A stretch of 5,664 nt of DNA, taken from Desulfobacterales bacterium (GTDB lineage Bacteria > Desulfobacterota > Desulfobacteria > Desulfobacterales > Desulfosalsimonadaceae). Positions 1 to 5,274 of this stretch are shown in pieces (position 1 is the first letter of the stretch; each line of letters opens with the position of its first letter). The notes below the pieces were generated by a model that worked only from the letters and a program-made list of their open reading frames with translations, was not told where the DNA came from and ran no database searches. The position numbers were made by a program, and so were the translations under genes. The stretch is taken from positions 1-5,664 of the forward strand of contig JAGYOT010000144.1 in the NCBI GenBank assembly GCA_018399455.1. The letters run 5' to 3'.

Positions 1-973
1 CGGCCTCAAGGGTGACATGGGAGCCGAGGATGATCAGCGAGTCCTGTTCAAGAAAAGGGTGCCGGCATTTAAGGTTTTCCAGATGATGCGGATCAATATC
101 CGCAAGCAGGCGGTATTCATGGATGCCGAAATTAGCCATGCAGCTTTCCACCAATTCTTTGGCAAGAATCCAAACCTCGTCTTCAGCCGGCTCGACCGCC
201 GTGTAAGTAAAATCCGGGTGCAGGGCCACCGCCAGGTTGGCGGGAAGGGTCCAGGGGGTTGTTGTCCATATCACCACGTAAACGGATTTTCCGGCAAGCG
301 CGGGCACTAGGTCGCTGATACTCTCTTTCAGAGGGAATTTAACATAAATAGAGGGCGAGGTTTCGTCCGCGTATTCAATCTCTGCTTCTGCAAGCGCTGT
401 TTTGCAGCTTGAGCACCAGTAAATCGGTTTTTTGCTACGAAACAGGCTCCCATCCAGGGCAAATTCCGCGCATTTTTTGGCGATGGTGGCCTCATAGCGG
501 TAGTTCATGGTGAGATAAGGATCTTCCCATTGCCCCATCACGCCCAGTCGCTTAAATTCCTCTTTCTGGATCTCTATGTATTTTTCGGCAAACTCCCGGC
601 AGGCCTTACGGATATCGACCTGAGACATATCCCTTTTCCTGGATCCCAGTTTTTTGTCCACGCTGTGCTCGATGGGAAGTCCGTGGCAGTCCCAGCCAGG
701 TACATAGACCGCATCGAAACCGCTCATCTGATGGGAGCGGACCACAATATCCTTTAAAATTTTATTGAGTGCCGTGCCGATATGAATGTTGCCATTGGCA
801 TAAGGAGGTCCGTCATGGAGAATAAAGGGTTCGCGGCCGGCTGAGATTTCGCGGATTCTATAGTATAGGGATTGTTCCTCCCATTTTTTCAGCTGCTCAG
901 GCTCTTTCTGGGCAAGGCTGGCTTTCATGGGAAACTTGGTTGCCGGCAGATTCAGGGTATCCTTGTAGTTCAT
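1..973 (-). CDS. ileS: Isoleucyl-tRNA synthetase, N-terminal part (cut by window edge)
   Basis: Cytoplasmic class I synthetase that charges tRNA-Ile with isoleucine and hydrolyses mischarged Val-tRNA. About 324 N-terminal residues are visible of a family length near 930; the rest lies left of the window. The protein begins [18 protein letters not shown], a typical IleS start. The Rossmann signature is [19 protein letters not shown], with the HIGH-type motif at residues 64-67 reading [14 protein letters not shown] follows at 93-102 and YWCSSC further on. The threonine-rich editing-site motif [12 protein letters not shown] sits at 235-246, so the CP1 editing domain has begun. The ATG at 973 has a good AGGAG 7 nt upstream. 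It is divergent from dtd, another tRNA proofreading gene. The identification is very secure; the KMSKS motif and the C-terminal zinc region cannot be seen. Confidence 0.97.
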   Translation of the reverse strand, partial: MNYKDTLNLPATKFPMKASLAQKEPEQLKKWEEQSLYYRIREISAGREPFILHDGPPYANGNIHIGTALNKILKDIVVRSHQMSGFDAVYVPGWDCHGLPIEHSVDKKLGSRKRDMSQVDIRKACREFAEKYIEIQKEEFKRLGVMGQWEDPYLTMNYRYEATIAKKCAEFALDGSLFRSKKPIYWCSSCKTALAEAEIEYADETSPSIYVKFPLKESISDLVPALAGKSVYVVIWTTTPWTLPANLAVALHPDFTYTAVEPAEDEVWILAKELVESCMANFGIHEYRLLADIDPHHLENLKCRHPFLEQDSLIILGSHVTLEA

Positions 974-992
974 GAAATGGCTCCTATTTCAT
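972..992 (-). promoter_or_regulatory. ileS ribosome binding site inside a start-region hairpin
   Basis: Read on the minus strand, AUGAAAU (992-986) and AUUUCAU (978-972) are perfect 7-bp complements. They flank the 7-nt loop AGGAGCC, which contains the ileS Shine-Dalgarno AGGAG (985-981). The downstream arm includes the first two bases of the ileS start codon. The pairing is AU-rich and so weak. The Shine-Dalgarno and its 7-nt spacing are clear; a regulatory role for the hairpin is inferred. Confidence 0.6.
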
Positions 993-1051
993 TGGGCCAA
1001 AAATGGCTTTGTAACGGTATAAAAAAATGGAGATGCAATTAAAACTTGATA

Positions 1052-1080
1052 ATTTAATTCACAAAAAACTCTCATGTCAA
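1052..1080 (-). promoter_or_regulatory. Putative sigma-70 promoter for ileS
   Basis: On the minus strand a perfect -35 TTGACA (1080-1075) is followed after 17 bp by TTAAAT (1057-1052), a 4/6 match to the -10 consensus, in AT-rich sequence. Transcription would start near 1045, giving a leader of about 70 nt before the ileS ATG at 973. It mirrors the rightward promoter at 1096-1124. It was identified by eye only. Confidence 0.6.
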
Positions 1081-1095
1081 GGAATTTAGGATTGC

Positions 1096-1124
1096 TTGAC
1101 AAGCTGGGCCCGCAGCTATTAAAT
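1096..1124 (+). promoter_or_regulatory. Putative sigma-70 promoter for dtd-dacB
   Basis: A perfect -35 TTGACA (1096-1101), a 17-bp spacer and TTAAAT (1119-1124) face right toward dtd. Transcription would start near 1131, leaving a leader of roughly 130 nt. The spacer contains a short dyad, AGCTG (1102-1106) and CAGCT (1113-1117), which might be an operator or chance. Together with the ileS promoter it accounts for the upper part of the 974-1259 gap. Confidence 0.55.
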
Positions 1125-1185
1125 ACCTAAACTGAACGTTTCTTTAAACCTTATTAAACAGATGAGGGTTTGCACCGGCTTGCGG

Positions 1186-1258
1186 GATCAGTGCAGCCCT
1201 TTGATCGGCGTCCGGCCACGGGCTGCGGCCCGGCGATTATAGTTCCAGGGGGATCAAA
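1186..1258 (+). promoter_or_regulatory. Structured dtd leader with possible pseudoknot at the start site
   Basis: The leader before dtd contains two perfect 7-bp complements in pseudoknot order. GCAGCCC (1193-1199) pairs with GGGCTGC (1220-1226). TTTGATC (1200-1206), in the loop of that hairpin, pairs with GATCAAA (1252-1258), which overlaps the end of the Shine-Dalgarno AGGGGGA (1247-1253) and the spacer before the ATG at 1260. A competing 5-bp pairing, GATCA (1186-1190) with TGATC (1202-1206), excludes the first stem. No known riboswitch class was recognised, and regulation is inferred only. Confidence 0.35.
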
Positions 1259-1259
1259 A

Positions 1260-1700
1260 ATGAGAGCTGTTATCCAGCGCGTTAAAGAAAGTTCAGTTTC
1301 GGTTGACGGGAAAGTCATTGGCCGTATCGGTCCCGGGCTGTTGGTGTTGCTTGGCGTATCCAGAGGCGACAGGGAGGCGGACGCGGATTACCTGGCCGAG
1401 AAATCTGTAAATCTCCGGATTTTTGAGGATGATAAGGGAAAAATGAATCGATCCCTTTTGGATACAGGAGGCGCCATGCTTGTGGTTTCTCAGTTTACAC
1501 TCCTTGGCGACTGCCGCAAAGGCCGGCGTCCGTCTTTTGTCGATGCTGCGGCACCGGAACAGGCGCAGGAGCTGTATACCCATTTCATCCAAAAAAGCTC
1601 GGAAGCCGGGGTGCCGGTTCAAACCGGCCGGTTTCAGGCCATGATGGAAGTATCGCTCATAAACGACGGCCCGGTTACCCTTGTCTTGGAGAGTCGATAA
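1260..1700 (+). CDS. dtd: D-aminoacyl-tRNA deacylase
   Basis: Cytoplasmic chiral-proofreading enzyme that hydrolyses D-aminoacyl-tRNA (and Gly-tRNA-Ala) so that D-amino acids do not enter translation. The 146-residue product has the usual family length and starts [15 protein letters not shown]. The catalytic SQFTL motif is at residues 77-81 and the Gly-cisPro motif is in NDGPVT at 135-140, the two halves of the active site. [11 protein letters not shown] (87-97) is also typical. The ATG at 1260 was chosen because the family begins there and AGGGGGA lies 6 nt upstream; the frame stays open back to a TTG at 1170, but that extension matches nothing. It is the first gene of a dtd-dacB unit, divergent from ileS. 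The identification is very secure. Confidence 0.97.
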   Translation: MRAVIQRVKESSVSVDGKVIGRIGPGLLVLLGVSRGDREADADYLAEKSVNLRIFEDDKGKMNRSLLDTGGAMLVVSQFTLLGDCRKGRRPSFVDAAAPEQAQELYTHFIQKSSEAGVPVQTGRFQAMMEVSLINDGPVTLVLESR

Positions 1701-1721
1701 AAAACCGGAAACCTTAAAAAA

Positions 1722-2957
1722 ATGAACAAGCAAGCATTGAAACAACCGAAGAGGGCTTTGCGGTCCGCCTTTTTTCTTGCCATTGCTTTTTTGGCTGTGG
1801 CGGGATTTTACCCTCAGTCCGGGGCACGGGAGGCAATGGAGTCCATCCGGGCAGAGCTTGGCCCGAATGATGCGGTGTTGGTCTCCAATCCCTGCGGGGA
1901 TATCCTTTTTGCTCACAATATCGACAAAAGACTGGTCCCTGCCTCATCCCTCAAGGTTCTGACGGCTTTGGTGGCGATGCATCACCTGGGTTCGTCGTAC
2001 CGCTTTCCCACAGAATTTTATTTAAATTCCAAAAATGATCTGCTGATCAAAGGCTACGGGGATCCTCTGCTGGTATCCGAAGCGGTGGAGACCATTGCCC
2101 GAAACCTCTCCTCAAGGCTTGAACAAGTGCGGCATATTATCCTGGATGACTCCTATTACAGCTGTCCGCTTCGCATTCCGGGCACCGCGGCCGGTACCCG
2201 GCAGCCCTACAATGCTCCCAACGGCGCTTTATGTGTCAATTTCAATACGGTCTGCTTTAAAATCGAACATGGAGAGATCCAAAGCGCCGAACCGCAGACC
2301 CCCCTGCTGCCCATCGCCCTGTCGCGCATCCGGGCGAAAAAACCGCCGGAGTCGGGGCGCATTCTTCTTTCAGATTACCCGGGCGATGCTCTCCGATACG
2401 CCGGAGAGCTATTTTTTTATTTTTTAAACCAGGCGGGCCTAAAGAGAAAAGGTGAAATCCGCAGGGGTCGGGTTGAAAGCCAGGATGCCCGCCTGATATA
2501 TCGGCATTTGGGAAAAGCGGATCTCTCCGAAATCATTGCCGCCCTTTTTGAATATTCCAACAATTATGTGGCCAATCAGCTGCTGCTTGCAACCGGAGCA
2601 TCCGTGTACGGACCCCCTGCCACCCTTGATAAAGGCGTCCGCGCAATGGTCGGCTATTGCCGCAGGAAGCTTTGCCTGGATGATATTCAGATTGTCGAGG
2701 GCTCGGGAATATCACGCAAAAACCGGGTGTCTGCGAAAATGTTCGCCAGGATTCTGGGTGAGTTCAAACCTTATTATGATCTGATGCCGCGAACGGGGCG
2801 TCTGTATACAAAGACGGGAACACTGGACGGAATCCGGACACGGGTGGGCTATATACAATCGGAGGCAGAAGGCCTTTTCCCTTATACCATTTTTTTAAAT
2901 ACCCCCGGGAAAAAGGCTGCCCCGATTCTGGCGGAAATAGAAGCACGCATCCCTTAG
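1722..2957 (+). CDS. dacB: D-Ala-D-Ala carboxypeptidase/endopeptidase, PBP4 (peptidase S13) family
   Basis: Periplasmic penicillin-binding protein that trims the terminal D-Ala of peptidoglycan stem peptides and/or cuts D-Ala-mDAP cross-links. The 411 residues carry all three serine-penicillin-recognising motifs: SSLK with nucleophile Ser75 and Lys78, SNN at 279-281, and KTG at 364-366. The S13-typical stretch VEGSGISR is at 325-332. Residues 1-35 form a Sec signal peptide: a basic start, a hydrophobic core FFLAIAFLAVAGF and likely cleavage after Ser-Gly-Ala. It is shorter than E. coli DacB (477 aa), mainly between the first two motifs, so the inserted domains are probably reduced. Six cysteines follow the signal peptide. 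The start lies 21 nt after the dtd stop, in the same frame, with only a weak CGGAA upstream. The family is secure; the substrate balance and the symbol are inferred. Confidence 0.93.
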   Translation: MNKQALKQPKRALRSAFFLAIAFLAVAGFYPQSGAREAMESIRAELGPNDAVLVSNPCGDILFAHNIDKRLVPASSLKVLTALVAMHHLGSSYRFPTEFYLNSKNDLLIKGYGDPLLVSEAVETIARNLSSRLEQVRHIILDDSYYSCPLRIPGTAAGTRQPYNAPNGALCVNFNTVCFKIEHGEIQSAEPQTPLLPIALSRIRAKKPPESGRILLSDYPGDALRYAGELFFYFLNQAGLKRKGEIRRGRVESQDARLIYRHLGKADLSEIIAALFEYSNNYVANQLLLATGASVYGPPATLDKGVRAMVGYCRRKLCLDDIQIVEGSGISRKNRVSAKMFARILGEFKPYYDLMPRTGRLYTKTGTLDGIRTRVGYIQSEAEGLFPYTIFLNTPGKKAAPILAEIEARIP

Positions 2958-3739
2958 ATGGAAGGCTGTTTTCCGCTGGTGATATAGGCATAGGCATTGT
3001 GGTTGTGGATGGATTCGAAGTTTTCAACCGCCACCGCAAACCATGTGATATTGCTGTCCGCCTGCAGTTCAAGGGCGATGTCCCGGACAATGTCTTCGAC
3101 GAATTTGGGATTGTTGTAGCCCTTTTCAGTAACGAACTTCTCGTCGGAGCGCTTGAGCACGGAATAAATATCACAGGATGCGGAGCGCTCCACCAGTTCA
3201 ATCATGTCCTCAATCCAGATGAATTTTTTAAACCGGATGCTCAGGCAGACCTTTCCTCTCTGGTTGTGAGCGCCTTCATCGCTTATCTCTTTTGAACACG
3301 GGCAAACCGAGGTGATGGGGACTGTAATCTCGGAGACAAGATCCACCTTGCTGTCCGAATTGATGGAGCCGATAAACCGGCAGGTATAATCCATCAGTCC
3401 CGGGGATTTACTCACCGGGGCGATTTTTTCAATAAAATAGGGAAAAGTCACTTCAATATGCGCGGATGCCGCGTTCAGGTGATGTTTCATCTGCCCGAGG
3501 ATATCCGAGAAGGTTTTGAGCGACAACTTGGGACGGAACAGGTGAAGCATTTCCACAAACCGGCTCATGTGAGTGCCTTTGCATTCATGGGGCAAATCCA
3601 CATACATATTGATGGATGCCACGGTATGTTGATGCCCCCTGCCCCGGTCCAGAACCGTCACCGGATAGCGCAGTTTTTTAATGCCCACCTTATTGATTGC
3701 GATATTGCGGTAATCCCGCTCGTTCTGTACATCTTTCAT
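2954..3739 (-). CDS. folE2: GTP cyclohydrolase I type IB (FolE2)
   Basis: Converts GTP to 7,8-dihydroneopterin triphosphate, the entry step for tetrahydrofolate and, through the same intermediate, for queuosine-type tRNA modification. The 261-residue product matches the usual FolE2 length and begins MKDVQNERDYRNIAINKVG. Diagnostic stretches are KGTHMSRF (54-61), VPITSVCPCSKEISDEGAHN (140-159) continuing QRG, and ENFESIHNHNAYA (239-251). Cys146, His158, Glu242 and His245 are the likely metal ligands by family comparison. The ATG at 3739 is the first possible start, since an in-frame TGA lies 21 nt upstream. No good Shine-Dalgarno is visible, suggesting weak or coupled translation. It is the last gene of the leftward train, 59 nt after the ttcA-like gene, and its stop codon overlaps that of dacB. 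Confidence 0.96.
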   Translation of the reverse strand: MKDVQNERDYRNIAINKVGIKKLRYPVTVLDRGRGHQHTVASINMYVDLPHECKGTHMSRFVEMLHLFRPKLSLKTFSDILGQMKHHLNAASAHIEVTFPYFIEKIAPVSKSPGLMDYTCRFIGSINSDSKVDLVSEITVPITSVCPCSKEISDEGAHNQRGKVCLSIRFKKFIWIEDMIELVERSASCDIYSVLKRSDEKFVTEKGYNNPKFVEDIVRDIALELQADSNITWFAVAVENFESIHNHNAYAYITSGKQPSI

Positions 3740-3778
3740 GATGCTTGCAAGTTTGTTTCACCCGGGCTCATAAGCCAT

Positions 3779-3797
3779 TTTTTAAATGATTTAAAAA
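3779..3797. repeat. Perfect AT palindrome between ttcA-like gene and folE2
   Basis: TTTTTAAAT and ATTTAAAAA are perfect 9-bp arms around a single G at 3788. The site sits 39 nt upstream of the folE2 start and just after the ttcA-like stop. The one-base centre suits a dimeric DNA-binding protein better than an RNA hairpin. It does not resemble a Zur box, although folE2 is zinc-regulated in some bacteria. Its function is unknown. Confidence 0.45.
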
Positions 3798-3798
3798 C

Positions 3799-4521
3799 CT
3801 AAAGTAAATAGTCCTGATTCACATGACTCAATGATCTGAAAATATTATCCTTAATTTTTTTGTTGCCCTGATACAGATACGTTAAGGCATCCTTTATTTC
3901 CCGCCGCTTGGAGGTCCGGGCGGTGGGACAGGGATTGTCAAATTCCGGAAACTCCCGGTCAGCAGCAAAACGCAGAATCCGGTCTTCATCCACAAAGGCC
4001 AGGGGTCGGATAATCTTAAACCGGCCGTCAAAAACGGGCTGAACCGGGCGCATGGTGCCCATGACCCCGGTATAGCAGATATTGATGAAAAATGTCTCCA
4101 CGATATCGTCTTTATGATGGCCAAAGGCAATTTTATTGCAGCCCAGTTCATCGGCAATTTCAAACAGGCGACGACGGCGGCGGCGTGCGCAGAGGAAGCA
4201 GGGGTTTTCCAGATTTATGCTGCTATGGGCGACGATGCCGTTGTCCGTGTAATCAATGCGCAGAAAAAAATCTTCACTTTCCATCCAGGCTTTGAGGGCT
4301 TCGGCAAATCCTCCCGGGAATCCGGGATCAACATAAACGGGGAACAGTTCGTAGCTGATGGGGATACGGGAAAGCCGCTCTCTCAGATACCACAAAAGCG
4401 TCAGGCTGTCTTTGCCGCCGGAAACCCCCACCAGAATCCGGTCGCCGTCATTTATCATATCATAACGATGAATGGCGCGTCCTATATCCCGATTGATGGC
4501 CTTGGTGTTAAACGCAGGCAT
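3799..4521 (-). CDS. ttcA: TtcA-family tRNA thiolation protein (PP-loop ATPase)
   Basis: PP-loop ATP pyrophosphatase of the TtcA/TtuA group; TtcA makes 2-thiocytidine at tRNA position 32 by adenylating the base and inserting sulfur with the help of an Fe-S cluster. The PP-loop SGGKDS is at residues 34-39, NPCFLC supplies Cys108 and Cys111, and DNPCPT supplies Cys198, the three cysteines expected to hold the cluster. FGHHKDDIVETFFIN (133-147) is the second family signature. At 240 residues it is shorter than E. coli TtcA (311), mostly at the termini, and it lacks the zinc-finger modules of TtuA. A run of six arginines (113-118) follows the CxxC, probably contacting RNA. The start at 4521 has GAGAG close upstream. 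It lies 27 nt after rpoZ. The family is secure; target position C32 is inferred. Confidence 0.88.
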   Translation of the reverse strand: MPAFNTKAINRDIGRAIHRYDMINDGDRILVGVSGGKDSLTLLWYLRERLSRIPISYELFPVYVDPGFPGGFAEALKAWMESEDFFLRIDYTDNGIVAHSSINLENPCFLCARRRRRRLFEIADELGCNKIAFGHHKDDIVETFFINICYTGVMGTMRPVQPVFDGRFKIIRPLAFVDEDRILRFAADREFPEFDNPCPTARTSKRREIKDALTYLYQGNKKIKDNIFRSLSHVNQDYLL

Positions 4522-4548
4522 GTTCTCTCACAAAGGGCCGGGATCAGG

Positions 4549-4785
4549 CTATTCCAAATCGTCTGCCGTTTCAATGGGATCCGTAATGCTCTGGTCCTCT
4601 TCTTTAATAAAAACCTTGCCGGCCGCAATCTCCCGCAAAGCCGTCACCACATCCTCGTTGTCGCTGTTTGCAATTAACCGGGGAGCCCCTTCATTTAACT
4701 GCCGCACCCGCTTGGTAGCGACATGGACCAGGAAAAACCGATTGGGTATACGTTTTAAGCAATCCTCAACAGTGACACGTGCCAT
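4549..4785 (-). CDS. rpoZ: RNA polymerase omega subunit
   Basis: Small subunit that wraps the C-terminus of beta-prime, helps RNA polymerase assembly and, in many bacteria, forms part of a ppGpp site. The 78-residue product starts [20 protein letters not shown], then [10 protein letters not shown] and a short acidic tail, matching the conserved N-terminal half of RpoZ. The length is normal for the short omega type. The ATG at 4785 has GGAGG 10 nt upstream. It is 18 nt downstream of greA, another RNA polymerase-binding protein, and 27 nt upstream of the ttcA-like gene, so the three are probably cotranscribed. E. coli keeps rpoZ next to gmk and spoT; here the greA neighbour is different. The identification is secure. 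Confidence 0.95.
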   Translation of the reverse strand: MARVTVEDCLKRIPNRFFLVHVATKRVRQLNEGAPRLIANSDNEDVVTALREIAAGKVFIKEEDQSITDPIETADDLE

Positions 4786-4795
4786 ATATTTGATG

Positions 4796-4800
4796 CCTCC
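4796..4800 (-). promoter_or_regulatory. rpoZ ribosome binding site
   Basis: GGAGG on the minus strand, 10 nt before the rpoZ ATG and 3 nt after the greA stop codon. It fixes the rpoZ start and fits re-initiation by ribosomes leaving greA. Confidence 0.75.
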
Positions 4801-4803
4801 ATC

Positions 4804-5271
4804 TTACAATATATTGATCAATTCGTAATTACGTCTGCCGCCGGGCGCCTGGATGGCAATTTCATCGCCTAGGGCCTTTCCAAGGATGGCTGACCCGAGC
4901 GGTGAGGTCACGGAAATCCGACCCTCTCCAATGCTGGACTCTTCCGGACCGACCAGCTGGTATTCCACTTCCTCTCCTGTGTCAACATTCTCGAGAACCA
5001 CCGTGGTGCCGAATACCGCAATGTCTTTGGAAAGCGAGGCCGGGTCAATGACGTCCGCGTTGGCCAGCTTGTACTCCAGTTCATTGATGCGTCCTTCAAG
5101 AAAACTCTGGCGTTCTTTGGCTGCGTCAAACTCGGCGTTTTCAGACAAATCCCCATGGGCGCGGGCTTCTTCAATGGCCTGAATGTTGCGCGGCCGCTCA
5201 ACCGACTTGAGCTTATTCAGCTCGGTCTTAAGCAATTCATAGCCACGCGGGGTCATTGGTATCTGCTTCAC
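4804..5271 (-). CDS. greA: Transcription elongation factor GreA
   Basis: Enters the secondary channel of backtracked RNA polymerase and stimulates cleavage of the RNA 3' end, rescuing stalled complexes. The 155-residue product is of normal length. The N-terminal coiled coil (about 1-75) carries the tip motif EARAHGDLSENAEF with the catalytic acidic pair Asp41 and Glu44. The C-terminal FKBP-like domain (about 80-155) includes the typical TSPLGSAILGKALGDEI. The start is a GTG at 5271, not ATG: the reading KQIPMTPRGYELL lines up with the E. coli GreA start, and AGGAG lies 8 nt upstream. A start at the internal Met6 would cut into the domain and has no such site. Only 3 nt separate it from the leuB stop. 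The identification is very secure. Confidence 0.97.
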   Translation of the reverse strand: MKQIPMTPRGYELLKTELNKLKSVERPRNIQAIEEARAHGDLSENAEFDAAKERQSFLEGRINELEYKLANADVIDPASLSKDIAVFGTTVVLENVDTGEEVEYQLVGPEESSIGEGRISVTSPLGSAILGKALGDEIAIQAPGGRRNYELINIL

Positions 5272-5274
5272 TGA

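Noticed and set aside
974..1045. T-box style leader for ileS
   Set aside because: The leader is only about 70 nt with no T-box sequence or terminator/antiterminator pair.
1170..1259. N-terminal extension of dtd from a TTG at 1170
   Set aside because: The extra 30 residues match no Dtd feature, while the ATG at 1260 has the right family start and a Shine-Dalgarno.
1293..1916. 207-codon minus-strand frame across dtd and dacB
   Set aside because: It is antisense to two certain genes, has no family features, and is explained by codon bias of the real genes.
2764..3201. 145-codon minus-strand frame across the dacB-folE2 junction
   Set aside because: It is out of frame with folE2, covers its conserved C-terminus, and has no protein features of its own.
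3765..3783. Short hairpin GGCT-CATA-AGCC followed by a T run on the plus strand, terminator-like
   Set aside because: The stem is only 4 bp and no plus-strand gene ends here; it could at most stop antisense readthrough from dacB.
4114..4677. 187-codon plus-strand frame over ttcA and rpoZ
   Set aside because: It is a shadow of two well-supported minus-strand genes with no recognisable domain.
5257..5271. greA start at the internal ATG (Met6)
   Set aside because: The GTG five codons upstream matches the family start and has AGGAG at ideal spacing.
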